Of a stretch of 64,000 bases of DNA, positions 12,858-25,046 are shown one piece after another. The notes under the pieces were generated by a model. That model did not search any database. It was not told where the DNA came from and worked only from the letters and a program-made list of their open reading frames with translations. Made by a program: the position numbers and the translations under genes. Position 1 is the first letter of the stretch. The number at the start of each line of letters is the position of its first letter. This DNA is from Distichodus sexfasciatus (taxonomy: Eukaryota > Chordata > Actinopteri > Characiformes > Distichodontidae), in contig JAVGVS010000887.1 of NCBI GenBank assembly GCA_032718565.1, forward strand, positions 1 through 64,000. The letters run 5' to 3'.

Positions 12858-13327
12858 TTTGAACTCACCAGATGAAATGAACATTTCGTTCTCATCTCAC
12901 ACAGGACAGTTTCAGGAAATGCATCAATGAAGCACTAAACCCACCCTCCGTTTTATCAACACTTTCCCACAGCACAACATCACAACCTTTTATTAACCAA
13001 ATTAGAATTTGCTTTCGAAAGCTGCATGTCTTCTGACCACACTGTGATATATTCAGCGGTTGGTTATAGCTTCTGACAAGTGCATGTAGAGGTAAAATGG
13101 TGGGAGTAAGAGAAATAAATGCTGTCAGGCAAGTTCTATTAAACATGTAGGATGTCTCATTGTATTTATTTCATTTTAGAGAATTCTAGTTGTGTAATTA
13201 TATATATTATCTACATTTTGTCTGAGGAGTTTGTGGGTTATCCCGGAAAATTATGAACTCAAGCATTCACTTTGAAAGGTAAAAACTGCAACGGCCCCTT
13301 GTATAACTAAAGTGTGGTGCGAACCAG

Positions 13328-14912
13328 GGATGCACAATATGGGAATTATTGGCCAATGCCGATATTCGATGCTGATAAATGAGGAAGTCAGAGTTGAGCG
13401 TGATCGCAGGCAGAGTCAAGCACGCAAACAGAAGATATTTCGCTCAGCAATGTTTTACTGCACGCTAAGAATTTTGGCACAAAAATAGCGCCCTAATTTT
13501 GACCATTCTAAAGCAGAGTCGAGTGCGCAGCAAGAAAAAGCCACTTCCCGCCCTATGTGGTGTACCAAGTCTAATAGGCCATACATATGTGCAGCATTAG
13601 TTCCATGTTCGTTAAACAGGTGACTTCCGGCGTGAATAACTTTGCCGATAGCGGGAAACCTCTGTCTGTAAATGACAAATACTTTCAACAAATGGCGTTT
13701 TACAGTAGGTGTCTGCGGGAGCTCCGCCTGCATCTCTGTTTTCGATGTCCGCTGGATCTGCAAGTCGTAAACAACACCAGATAGCAGACTGGACAGTAGT
13801 TTTCGGTTATATGCCTCCTCTTACACTGATAACTATTTGGATAAGTAGTTATCCGCTAGCTAAGTTACCTCAGCTAACATGACCTGATTTCTGTGGGTTG
13901 ATAGAAAAACATATCTCTGGTAACTTGTTTGCTATTTTTTTCTGATTTATGTCAATTATGTAGTTTGTCACAATCAACCAAGCACACCTTAACTAATCCT
14001 AGCTGGCAGACTGGGATTTTTTCAGCGTAATACCACGTGCTGACATTAGTGTAGTGGTATAGTAAGTTCACCATATCAAGTTAGCCCGCTGACACCTACA
14101 CTGATCGTAACGTCGGCTGGCAGAGGCTGGTGTTATTTAGCATTTGTTTCATTGGTTTGTTATGACTTTTGGTGAACGTGTTGTCACTCATTTTTCACCC
14201 GTATCAAATACAGACAGGATTACTATATTTAAGCATTCTGCACACGATTATGATTTTGAAAATAAACAAACAAAACATAGACATTAATACTATTATTAAC
14301 TTAAGAAATGAATCTCTTTTTTTGTTTGATATTATTACCAGATATTATCAGACCGACCGGGGAAACCACTGTCATTCACTAGATGCTTACTGAAGTGAAA
14401 CGCGGAAGTGTCTAACTCTGGTTTCCGGTTCGAATGTTGGCCGTTCCGCATCTGCAACATGGGGCGCGTGTGACACCCGACGAACACTACCTAGTGTGTA
14501 GAGAGCCGTTAAGCTACAATCCGGACTATTTCCTGAGATGCATACTACCTCTTAGAAAAGTATGATAAGAGCACCTTACCTACCATACTATTAAGTGTGT
14601 GGCTCGGGTCACAGCCCATGTCCGTATTCGCTAAGTGAGGAAAACACGCAGTTTAGTTCACACAATTCATACACTACCTGCACCCGGGCGTGCGCGCAGC
14701 CAGAGTTGACACGTTCCACTGCGTGCTCAGAATTTTGGCACACAATAACGTCATACATTTTAAGACAGAATGCGCCTGTTGTATAAAATCCCACCTCGGA
14801 ATTTGGACGTGTTTGGCATAAGCACAAATCTTTCCGACGTACAATGCACGTGTCATCAAATAAAAGCCGGACATATCGGGCAAATCAAAGCATTAGTCCA
14901 ATGTTGATGATT
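13328..14912 (+). mobile_element. hAT-like GGATGCAC element, non-autonomous, with nested insertion
   Basis: Left end GGATGCACAATATGGGAATT and right end ATATCGGGCAAATC..TTAGTCCAATG pair with the copy at 58303-59025. Shared interior landmarks include GTGTACCAAGTC, CACTACCTAGTGTGTAGAGA and GATGCATACTACC. This copy is about 1.58 kb against about 0.72 kb there. The excess lies between 13579 and 14463. No transposase is visible, so this is a MITE-like member; the hAT assignment rests on the terminal motif only. Confidence 0.55.
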
Positions 14913-15087
14913 TGAGGTAAATGCAGGTGTGCTCTGTGTAATGGAAATTTGATTGTCACCTCTATTATATGATTTAATTCTTGATTTAACAATATGTTGA
15001 TTGAATGTTTATGTGTGACCACCCGTATGACACAAGGCTTAATTTTTCAAAAATATAATTTGTACTTTTTTAAATATTAAAAATACT

Positions 15088-15328
15088 AAGCCTTGTGACA
15101 TATGTAGGACAATAGTCTCTATGCTGTACAATTGGTTTGATGTCATCAGGTCACATGGTTTAGGATCGTAATGGATTTATATGCATTTTTAAGGTATTTT
15201 ATCAATATTAAAAAGTATGAAAGAAATTTTTGAAAAATCAAGCCTTGTGACATATGTAGAACAATAGTCTCTATGCTGTGCAATTGGTTTGATGTCATCA
15301 GGTTACATGGTTTAGGAGCGTAATGGAC
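15088..15328 (+). repeat. 152-bp tandem duplication
   Basis: Two near-identical blocks start with AAGCCTTGTGACATATGTAG at 15088 and 15240 and continue through ATAGTCTCTATGCTGT, GGTTTGATGTCATCAGG and CATGGTTTAGGA. The spacing gives a 152-bp period. A third decayed AAGGCTT..TTTTCAAAAAT block precedes at about 15030. Nothing gene-like is seen in the surrounding 14.9-16.4 kb. Confidence 0.75.
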
Positions 15329-16483
15329 TTGTATTTTGAATGTTAAATGAATGTTGAATATCAAACTAACTTATCGGTTTATAGAAGGATGTTTAGAAGG
15401 TTAGTTATAGAAGGACGTTTAGAAAGTCACATAAGAAATTATGAAGGGGCAACACTCAAAAAAAGAACGTCTAACTGGTATGTGTGGGAAGGGTGAAAAA
15501 CAAGAGAAATACTGTGTATAACCTTTATAAACGGTCACAGTGAGACTCGACCTTCCCTTGTACAGAAAGAGCTTCCCATGTAAATAAAATATACATGTTA
15601 TTTTGTCAACTGCGATGTTTTTCGTGTCATCTCTGGGCCTGACCTGTAATTGTTAGAGATTTGGGGTGGCGAGCAGATTTTGCCGCGACACTGCAGTGCA
15701 AATTTCTTGATGTCCAGTAATACCCTCTCCAGGGTGGGTAAAGTAATGCAACAACACTATCGGTCTGAAAAAAAATATTTAAAGGTTATTTCAAGTTAAT
15801 TAAAGTACAACAGTATTCTGAAGTTTCATTCATGGAGGGCAAGGGCACTGGTCTGTCTGTTTAACTCTTACATCAAGATAAAACAAGATGTGTCTGTACT
15901 GATCATTCTGTTGAACTGTGTAACATACCACAGGATGTGGTAAGAGATGTCCCCAATGGTTTATTTTCTTTTCCTTTTCTGCAAAGCAGAGATTTGTATC
16001 AGCAATTAGCCATTGAAAGCTGGGCTTTATTTTCTCTTCTTTGCCCCATCATTTAAAGTGCTATTTAAGGGACTCAGTTAGGAATTTGCAAAGAAGTTGC
16101 ACAAGGAGGCTGCATATTTGCAAGTTGAATCAAGAAAACAAACTGTATAAATATATCCATTTTTAAATGTGCATGCACAGCTATGTAGTCTTTGAAAAGT
16201 AGGAGCTTGCACTCGAAATGCAACACTGTTTAACTCTCTGTAGACTTTGGGTAGTTACAAACGGTTTTACCATCAGAGAGTGTGTCAATTGTGTGACGAT
16301 TCAGGAAATAGATTTTCCACAACAGCAGCCAAAGAGTAACAACATCAATCAGAAGAACAAGAGAAAAAGAGCAACCCAGAGTTCAGAAAAATAATTCTAG
16401 TAAAATAAAATATATATTAGTAAAGTAGGTGAAGACAAAGAAAACAGCAAGCCTGCAAATTTCCCTTCTCAGATATCAGCATC

Positions 16484-19110
16484 ATGGGGGATCTTTGGAT
16501 TTTGAAACTCGTATCTGTCTTGGCTCTTTGTCTTACGTGGTCTCGCACATCAGGTTTGCTTGTTTTCTCTTGTTTTTCTAATGTCTACCTCAGCGGTACC
16601 TTTACTGGTCTGCGATTCAAATCGGCGACCCTCCAAAGACAGGGCGAACGCCCTAGACATATTTCATATAATTCATATAGAAATATCAGTATGAAAAAAA
16701 AAACATTTAAATACTACCACCTGTTATTCGCACGTATTTAAGTCGTAAATACATAAACAGGAAATTGCCTTATTACACACATTATAGCTTTGTTTTATAA
16801 TGCAGTTTTTGCATTAGCAAAATAACGATAAAAATTTTAAAATATACTCTCATCAGACAACAGGAAAAACTGTAATGAAATATTATACACTCATATAAAC
16901 ATATCACTAACACTGTATGCAATGCAGTTACGAAATGCTGTAAAAATGTTTTTTTGATGCTCACGAGACAACACCACGCAGCTATGCAAAAGAGAACATC
17001 TTTGGTAGGCATCCGCCCTGCAGACCCCAAAATGTTCGCATATGTTAAATCTCTTATTAGGTGTTAAAGATGTAAGTTGAAAGATGTTGAAAGATGTAAG
17101 TGTAATTGTATCCTCATAACAATGCAAAGTGAGGCCTACCCACAGATTAGTTCACAAAGTTAATAATTAAAAAATAATAATTGTCATTGTCAACTTAATT
17201 TTTGTATTTTTATATTTCATATGTTTGGGGGTAGAAACATCAGTAGGATTCCGGAATGAGACTGTTGAAAATGGCACCAATGTATCATTAGCATGCAAGC
17301 TGAGCGCTGGATGGAACAACCTGATTTACATCATCTGGAACATTAGCCTTAAAAGCAAGTACTGCTTAATTAGTATGGCTGTAAATGATAAGAACTACAG
17401 CACCTGCAATGATGGAAAGCAGCTTTTGAGAACTTCCAGAGGCGAATATGTCCTTTACATCCCACACTTCTCCAGGAAAGATGAAGGAATTTACACCTGT
17501 GACGTGTCCTATCATGCAGGAGGATATGTAGAAACAATCTATGTGTCTTCATGGTGTAAGTAAACTGACATTAAGACATGTCAAGCAGGAATGGACATCA
17601 TTTATAAAATGTGTATTTAATAAAACAATGTTACATTACAAATGGGATTTTGGAATCTGCTTTGATTAGGGATAAGTGCAAAAAGTATGTATTCCTTTAT
17701 TATTTTAAAAATAAGTACAGTATTTTTGACATATTTGGCAAATGTTAACCAGTTTTCAAAATTCCTTCATCATTGCATTCAGAATTTAATTTTCAGAAAG
17801 TAATCAATATGTTGTGTATAAATAAACTGAATACAGCATCAATGTATCAAATAACTATTTGTTATATATTAAAAATATTTTGATGTGTCTCTTAACTACT
17901 ACACGTGTAAATTTGCTTCCTCTTTTGACTCACAGTGTATGTTTTCACGCATTATTAATTTCCACTGGGCACTAGGCGTTCATCTCAATCCAAACCTTGA
18001 TTATCCTGAAGCCTCTTTTAACAATATAAAAAACACATTTTTAATAAACTACCTATTTTCAACCTATTTGCAGCCAAATTAAAATGTGCCAGGATAAAAA
18101 TGCACACTCTTATTATTATTGCTGTTTGAATTAGGCAGAAGTCCTTTAATTAGGATTGGACATTTTAATGATGATCATGTGCATCAGAGAAATATGAAGT
18201 TTGAAATGTTTCTCTTTCTGACTTTAGGCCGCCCACAGATGTCTGGCTGGCTAGAAATGGAGAAAGGACAGGTTTTTGCTGTGTGTAAGGTTGAGAGGAC
18301 CAATCTGGCACCTTCCATCCACTGGAAAACACCTTGTTCCAACTCCTCACTCATCAGAGAGTCAGTTAAGACTGAGCAAGGGCTTTACACAGTGAACAGC
18401 CGCTTGTACCTGCCTCAATATTGCGACTTCTCTACAAATATTACCTGTGCGGCTAGTTTTGGCGACACCAAAGAGTTCACAGCTCAAACAAGTTCATTTA
18501 TGTTTCCAGGTTGGCACTTTTGACATTTACTTTACAGAAGAAGAAAAAAAACCCAACTTAACCTTGGTGTCCCCTATTGGTTGCCTGGAAGAATGTCCTG
18601 GGGATATATACATATACTGTACATACATATAAACATTTAATCATTTAATATCCACTTTTAAACTTCGAAATAAATAAATGGAATGGACAGTTTGTGGCCC
18701 AGTGTTCACAAGTTGACATGCAAATGCCTGTATTGACCCTGACTAAGTTAAACATTTTCTTTACAGAAAAGACTATTCCAATTCCAACACATTTAATTTT
18801 TTGGGCTCTTTTTGCCATCTTGATCGTCAAGATTGGCCTCTCTCTCATGACTTGCAAACTCTTACAACTAAGGTAAGATGTCTTTGTTGATGACGGATTG
18901 AATATGTTGGAGTTACTACTCATTGCTGCTCATGTGTCCCTGTAACCAACAGTTTAATGTTTAACTGAAAGTTTGTTAGTTAATAATAATTTTATTCAGA
19001 CGTAAGAAATCTTCTGTAAAATTTTAATCATAAACCTAGGTGCAATTGTGGGAAATTTTGGAGCAGTGACAAGTGTGTTATATTTGCATTCCTCCAGGAC
19101 AGTATACTAA
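16484..19110 (+). CDS. cd200r1: CD200-receptor-like membrane protein, short-tailed
   Basis: Five exons: 16484-16553, 17235-17555, 18228-18509, 18767-18872, 19098-19110; phases 1,1,1,2 agree and give 263 residues. Exon 1 is a signal peptide (MGDLWILKLVSVLALCLTW). Exon 2 is a V-like Ig domain with CD200R hallmarks: IIWNISL, an extra cysteine pair (KYC, STC), and DEGIYTC. Exon 3 is a C-like domain with four cysteines (AVCKV, KTPC, QYC, NITC) spaced as in mammalian CD200R1. Exon 4 holds the membrane segment LIFWALFAILIVKIGLSLM with a central lysine. Exon 5 adds only R-T-V-Y before TAA, so the NPxY-type inhibitory tail is absent. Several N-glycosylation sites are present. CD200R family receptors bind CD200-type ligands on the cell surface; this one looks like the activating branch. 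Orthology to cd200r1 itself is not proven. Confidence 0.75.
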
Positions 19111-19445
19111 CTTTACTGGAGAAGGGTCACTTGTGGAAGACAAAAAGACATGGATAAGTGCAGAATATGCAATATTTCCAGTGGAAGATCATTCTTTGTG
19201 ATGAATTCAAGCTCCAAAAAATATGCAGAACACCAAAGTAAAGTTATTCATTAGCAAGCATATTTACAAACGTTCTTGAAATATTGAAAACCTGCTAGTA
19301 AAGCTATTAACTTAAATGTTTTCTCTGGGTAATTTGTTATCAGTTTGGCAAATGCTCACCATTGTCATGAGATGTTTAGTGCACTGAAATGAAAGCTTTG
19401 AGCGTTGAATGGCATGGCTAGCGTTGCATGGCTATACAGTATATA

Positions 19446-20650
19446 CAGTGGGGGAAATAATTAGTTGATCCCCTGTTGATTTGTAAGTTTGCCCACTTAC
19501 AAAGAAATGGAAAGTCTTTACTTTTTATAGTAGATTTATTTTAATGAAGAGAGACAGAATATCAACCAAAAATCCAGAAAAAAACACTACATAAAAGTTA
19601 TACATTGATTTGCATTTTATTAAGAGAAATAAGCATTTGATCCCCAAGCAAAACACAACTTAGTACTTGGTGGAGAAACCATTGTTGGCAAGCACAGCGG
19701 TAAGACGTTTCTTGTAGTTGGTCACCAGGTTTGCACACATCTCAGGGGGGAATTTGGCCCACTCCTCTTTACAGAAACTCTCTAAGTCCTTTATGTTTCT
19801 TGTCTGCGGCTTGGCAACTCGAAGCTTCATCTCCCTCCACAGATTTTCGATAGGATTAAGGTCTGGAGACTGGCTAGGCCATTCCATGACCTTAATGTGC
19901 CTCTTCTTTAGCAACTCCTTTGTTGCCTTGGCTGTATGTTTTGGGTCACTGTCATACTGGAAGACCCATCCACGACCCATCTTTGGTGTTCTGGCTGAGG
20001 GAAGGAGGTTCTCGTACCAAATTTTATGGTACATGGCCCCATCTATTGGCCCCTCAATGCGGTGTATTCATCCTGTACCTTTAGCTGAAAAACAGCCCCA
20101 AAGCATTACGTTTCCACCTCCGTGCTTGACTGTAAGGATGGTGTGCTTTGGGTCATACTCAGTATTTCTCTTCCTTCAAACATGGCGGTTGGAGTTGATG
20201 CCCAAGAGCACGATTTTGGTCTCATCTGACCACAGCACTTTCTCTCATGCCTTCTCTGAATCATCTAGATCTTCACTGGCAAACTTAAGATGGGCCTGTA
20301 CATGTGCCTTCTCGAGCAGGGTGACCTTGTGGGCACTGCAAGACTTCAATCCATTACGGTGTAGCGTATTACCAATGGTATTCTTGGTGACAGTGGTCCC
20401 AGCTGCCTTCAGATCATTAACACGCTCCTCCCGTGTAGTTGTGGGCTGATCACTCACCTTTCTCATAATCTTCCTCACCCCATGAGGCAAGATCTTGCAT
20501 GGAGCTCCAAATTGAGGGCAACTGATGGTCATCTTATGTTCCTTCCATTTTCGAATAATCATACCAACAGTTGTCACATTCTCAGAGAGCTTCTTGCTGA
20601 TTGTCGTGTAGCCCATTCCAGCCTTGTCTAGGTCTACAAACTTGTCCACT
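19446..20650 (-). mobile_element. Tc1/mariner element, decayed and truncated
   Basis: The left end is a Tc1-type terminal repeat at a TA (CAGTGGGGGAAATAATTAG). The transposase reads on the minus strand. A helix-turn-helix part (20649 down to 20245, DKFVDLDKAGMGYTTISKKL) is followed by a damaged middle with in-frame stops. A DDE-domain end follows (20034-19660) with SDPKHTAK and SPDLNPIENLWREMKLR. The N-terminal residues and right terminal repeat are missing because the element ends abruptly at the neighbouring Harbinger sequence. It cannot encode a working enzyme as it stands. Confidence 0.85.
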
Positions 20651-22200
20651 CAAGCAGCACTACGCGCACCAAAACGGAGACCGCGCACTTTCCATGAAAG
20701 AAAGGACGTACTGCAGATTTACGATGATAACGAGTTGATAAAAAGGATACAGGTTTGATTGTGAAGGCATTCTTTTTGTTACCGACCTAATTAGGAACAG
20801 AATACAATCACCCACATCATGTAACAATGCACTTACTGCTGAACTGAAGGTGTTAATAATGCTGCGTTTTTTAACAACTGGAAAAATGCAGCAGTGTTCC
20901 AGTGACGACTTTGGTCCCTCGCAATCTACAGTCAGCAGAGCCGGGAAAAGCACTCTGATGGCCTTGACTGCACCGAACATAGTGAAGCAGTTCATCGACT
21001 TTCCTACAGAAATCCAAACCATACAGCAGAAGCAAGCCGCTTTTATGAGGATTGCAGGCTTCCCCTTGTATAACAAGTGCAATAAATGTTAAACATTTTA
21101 TTTCCTGATTCACAATGGTTAATATAGAGCACACAAGGCTTCAAGAGCTGTGGTAGAGAGAGGAATCGGACAGTTGAAAAGGCGATTCCATATCCTTCAC
21201 AAAGAAATTAGACTTTCCCCTCTTTGTGCAAGTCAAGTCATCACAGCCTGTGGTATACTCCACAATATCTGCAAAGCTCGGAATCTTCCACTGCCAGCTG
21301 ATGGTGACGGCGATGATGACAGTGACTCTGACAGTAATGGTACCAGCTACGACATGCAGGTTGTTACAGAGAGATCAATAAGGGACTGCATTGCCAATGC
21401 TCATTTTGGGTGTGTCCAGCGTGCACAAACCCTCGGCCTGGTGAAAGAGAAGGTTCGACTAAGGGGCTGGAGGAAGCTTTGTGAGCTGTTTGGTGCGATG
21501 GCACAGCAACATCGCTACTGTGATATAAAGAATAAATGAATCATTTAAATGGAATTAAGTGTCAAATTGCTTTAATTCACACATAGAATAAAGGAAGTCA
21601 GTGTTCATTTTATACCATGGGCATTTATTGCATACCTTCTTTGAAACTCCTTCAGTTTCAGCAGTGCTGGATCTTGTGCACCTGCAATCCTGCAAATGGA
21701 TTCATCTGAGGTCTCCAATATCTCCTCTACAATCTCTGCAGTTTCAGAGAGAGGTTTACATGGAGGACCCCCACCTGTGTGTCAAAAAGAGAAACAAGGA
21801 AATAAAATATCAGTTATTATAGTGAAGGTCATGTGAGGTATGAGTAATGACAAACCTGTAGCTTGCATGCCTGCTTTGTAAGCTGCAATTTCTTTCGCGA
21901 GGTGGATAAAACATTATACCACCTTTTCTCACAATCCTCAGCTGAACGCCTCCCAAGCTTTTCTTTTCCCCTTGATGGTTACAGTTGGGCCAAACTTGCC
22001 TCGCACTACCTCCTTCCATTTGAGCACCAACTGTGCCAAGAGCACTGTTTCGTCTGCTGTCCAGTTGGGTTTCTTTTTAGACTCCATTGTTTTGCTATGA
22101 CTTCTGCCTTTGACCCGTAATATATACACAACATGTGCATCTATTTGTGGAAATTGATTGGTGACGTGTTTGGTAGATTTTAGTACAAACAATTAATGGT
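20651..22200. mobile_element. PIF/Harbinger element with deleted nuclease core
   Basis: Two Harbinger genes in opposite directions are recognisable. Plus strand: a HARBI1-like nuclease N-terminus (about 20651-21063; RPRTFHERKDVLQIYDDNEL, then SQSTVSRAGKSTLM) and its C-terminus (21122-21539; RAVVERGIGQLKRRF, ITACGILHNICKARNLPLPA). Minus strand: a Myb/SANT-like protein start (about 22087-21940; MESKKKPNWTADETVLLAQL, KFGPTVTIKGKRKAWE). About 100 or more residues between the nuclease halves are replaced by a 60-bp AT-rich stretch, removing the region that normally carries most catalytic acidic residues. Confidence 0.8.
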
Positions 22201-22274
22201 ATAATCGCAAAAAGGTGTTCTGAATGAAGCCCTAGATGAAGGGTTTGATGTCAGTAATATATTCACTGTGCAGC

Positions 22275-22567
22275 TCCTTTATTGGTTGAACTCAGTATTT
22301 GGGGCGGGGTTTTATTTGTAGTCCTCATTTCACCACACGTAAGTTGTGGCTCTTTCGGCACTTAGGAATCGGGTTTAGACTTTGCTGAAAGTTATTTTTA
22401 GCAGCTTTATACAACGCTCTTAGCTCCTACTTTTTGCTAAGAATTAAGTCAAAGTGTACGACCACTCTTGAGACCAATCTTAAGAAGTTTTATGCAGGCA
22501 GATGTCCTGCTGATCTCGATACCAGTAACTGCGCAGATTTAGAAGTAGCTTCTCAAGCCATCGGATC
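22275..22567 (+). promoter_or_regulatory. Possible promoter and non-coding first exon for the 25-kb gene
   Basis: A reversed CCAAT box (ATTGGTTG, 22281), a GC box (GGGGCGGGG, 22300) and a TTTTATTTG box precede sequence ending in a good donor (GATCG|GTGAGTAA at 22568). The only downstream acceptor clearly in front of an open frame is at 25046. The block could instead be the outer end of the Harbinger element. Inference only. Confidence 0.3.
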
Positions 22568-22676
22568 GGTGAGTAAATGACTTTATTCTTTAGGTTAAGC
22601 AGTTAAATGCGCGCTAATATTACCCATTATCCGTATTTAACTGCTTTTTTGTTTTGGAAGACGTGTCGCGGGATTT

Positions 22677-22695
22677 ACTTTCACTTTCACTTTCA
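22677..22695 (-). promoter_or_regulatory. ISRE/IRF-type triple repeat
   Basis: ACTTTCACTTTCACTTTCAAG reads on the minus strand as three consecutive GAAAGT units, the core of interferon-stimulated response elements (GAAAnnGAAA). It lies about 2.4 kb upstream of the 25-kb coding exon and about 3.5 kb downstream of the CD200R-like gene. Confidence 0.4.
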
Positions 22696-23114
22696 AGATT
22701 AAAACACGTGTAACACATTTCTAGAATGATGAGAAACTCAAATATAACTTATTTACCTTTAATTTCATTCACTTCAGATTAAATGAACGTTCTTAGATCG
22801 CCTGTTTGATGGCCTTTTATTAAGAATAAATAATAATTTATTAGTAATAAATCCTAATAATTTGGTATATGATAGGGTGACCAGACGTCCTCTTTTCCCC
22901 GGACATGTCCTCTTTTTGAGACCTGAAAATTGTGTCCGGTCGGGGTTTTAGAATTGTACGGGATCTCTAAATGTGAATTACAGAGACGAAGCGTCTATCT
23001 TCGGCACCTTTTTGACTATTTAAATCAAATACCTAATGGCGGCCGCGTCCCAAACCACTGGCAGCTCGCAGATTCGGACGCAAGCGAGCACACGCACAAA
23101 AGATCCAGAACCAC

Positions 23115-24215
23115 TTCAACGACACAAAAGACTCTCGCAGCTTATGGCAGGGCATCCAGGCTGTCACTCAGTACAAGCCAGCACCAAGCAGCTGCGAGGG
23201 GGATGCCACACTCCCTGAGGAGCTGAAGAAGTTCTATGCACGGTTTGATGCACTGAACAACACGCACACGACGAAAGCCACGCCTCCCACCACCGACCAG
23301 ATCATCTCTCTGCCTGCAGCTGACGTGAGAAGAATCTTCACCAAGGTCAACCCACGAAAGGCTGCCGGTCCAGACAACATTCCAGGTTGTGTGCTCAGAG
23401 ACTGCGCTGATCAGCTGGCTGAGGTCTTCACAGACATCTTAAACACATCACTGAGCCAGATGACTGTCCCAGCATGCTTCAAATCCACCACCATCATCCC
23501 AGTGCCAAAGTGTCTTCTGTATCCTGCCTGAATGACTACCGTCCCATTGCTCTGACTCCCATCACCATGAAGTGCCTTGAGAGACTTGTCATGGCACAGG
23601 TGAGAAGCAACCTCCCCCACTCACTGGATCCGCTGCAGTTTGCCTATCGCACAAACAGGTCAACTTAGGACGCCATATCCACTGCACTTCACCTTTCCCT
23701 CTCTCACTTGAACAATAAAGACTCTTATGTTCGATTGCTGTTCATAGACTTTAGTTCAGCATTCAACACCATCATTCCCCAAAGACTGTGTGTGAAACTG
23801 AGTGGATTGGGACTGAGCACCTCACTTTGCAACTGGATACTGGATTTCCTGTCAGAGAGGCCTCAGTCCGTCCGAATTGGCGACAACGTTTCCAGCACCA
23901 TCAGACTGAGCACAGGAGCTCCTCAGGGTTGTGTTCTCAGTCCACTTCTGTTCACACTCCTGACCCATGACTGCACCGCCCTGCACAGCTCAAACCACAT
24001 CATCAAATTCGCCGACGACACGACCGTGGTGGGACTCATCAGCAACAACGATGAGTCAGCATACAGAGATGTGGTTCAGCGGCTGGCTGCCTGGTGCAGT
24101 GAGAACAACCTGTCGCTGATTGTAGACAAAACCAAGGAAATGATTGTCGACTTCAGGAGAACTCGCCCCACCCACACACCCCTCAGCATCCACGGTTCCA
24201 TGGTTGAGACTGTCT
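23115..24215 (+). mobile_element. Non-LTR retrotransposon (L2/Rex1-like) reverse transcriptase fragment
   Basis: Encodes LWQGIQAVTQYKPAP, ELKKFYARFDALN, NPRKAAGPDNIPGCVL, LNDYRPIALTP, LLFIDFSSAFNTIIPQ, STGAPQGCVLSPLLF and the FADDTTVVG catalytic motif, the order expected of reverse transcriptase blocks. There is a frameshift near 23515 and an in-frame TAG at 23666, and both the endonuclease domain and C-terminus are missing. Dead 5'- and 3'-truncated copy. Confidence 0.85.
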
Positions 24216-24456
24216 CCACTAGATGTAGAATGAGCTGCAGTAGCATTGTAGTACGTCCACAGTCCACAGTTATTTTGGTGAAAGTAACTCAAAAGTAATG
24301 CAGAAGTGGTGTAAGAGTACCAGTACCAGTAACACTGTAATGTAACCAATAACTTTGAAATAACAGAAGAAATCTATATTACATTTTGAAGTAATTCCAG
24401 TAACTTCCCCCAACAGTGATGACAAAGTTTCTTTTGGACTTTGAAATACAAAATAG

Positions 24457-24458
<2 letters not shown>

Positions 24459-24530
<72 letters not shown>
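24459..24530. repeat. (TA)n microsatellite
   Basis: About 36 uninterrupted TA units inside the composite element. Confidence 0.95.
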
Positions 24531-24536
<6 letters not shown>

Positions 24537-25046
24537 CTTTCGGTTTAAAATGTGTTGGCTAAAATCTGGGCCCGAAGCTAAGTGTCCTCTTTTTCACAAA
24601 TTTAAATCTGGTCACCCTGCCTACACCTTGGTGAAGTGAATCAAAATGAAAGCATGAAAAGGTTAGGACTGTGTAATTAGTAAATGGTGAGAACAAAACT
24701 CATATAGAAGTAATTTTGTTATTAAAGTTTCAAAAGATAAAATATAATATCTTTATAAAAAATGTTTAATAATGATATTTCACTGTTTCATCTTCCTTTT
24801 GTTAATGCCAAAGAATAATTAAATTTGCTTTAAGACATATTTGCAAATTTAGAGGAATTTATTTGAGAGAGGTATCAAGTGATAGTTATTAAAATTTTGT
24901 TAAACAGTTATGTAATGTTGGGATTGTACTTTCCACTTTTATTACTTTTTTACTGTAATCTGTGGGGATCTTAGGATAGGACGGTGCGATGTGTATGATA
25001 TATGATATCTTCTTCTTCTGATATACAATATATAATTTATTTCCAG

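Larger units (their letters stand above)
22873..24619. mobile_element. hAT-like ends enclosing a LINE fragment
   Basis: The outer ends are inverted: TAGGGTGACCAGA at 22873 and TCTGGTCACCCTG at 24607-24619. Each is followed inward by a GTCCTCTTTTT-type block, as in a dispersed fish hAT-like family. No matching 8-bp duplication is seen at the flanks, so the two ends may come from different copies. A short open piece after the left end (KCELQRR..RVPNHWQL) is not identifiable. Confidence 0.5.

Noticed and set aside
19718..20449. Long plus-strand frame of 243 codons
   Set aside because: It is the antisense shadow of the Tc1 transposase on the minus strand.
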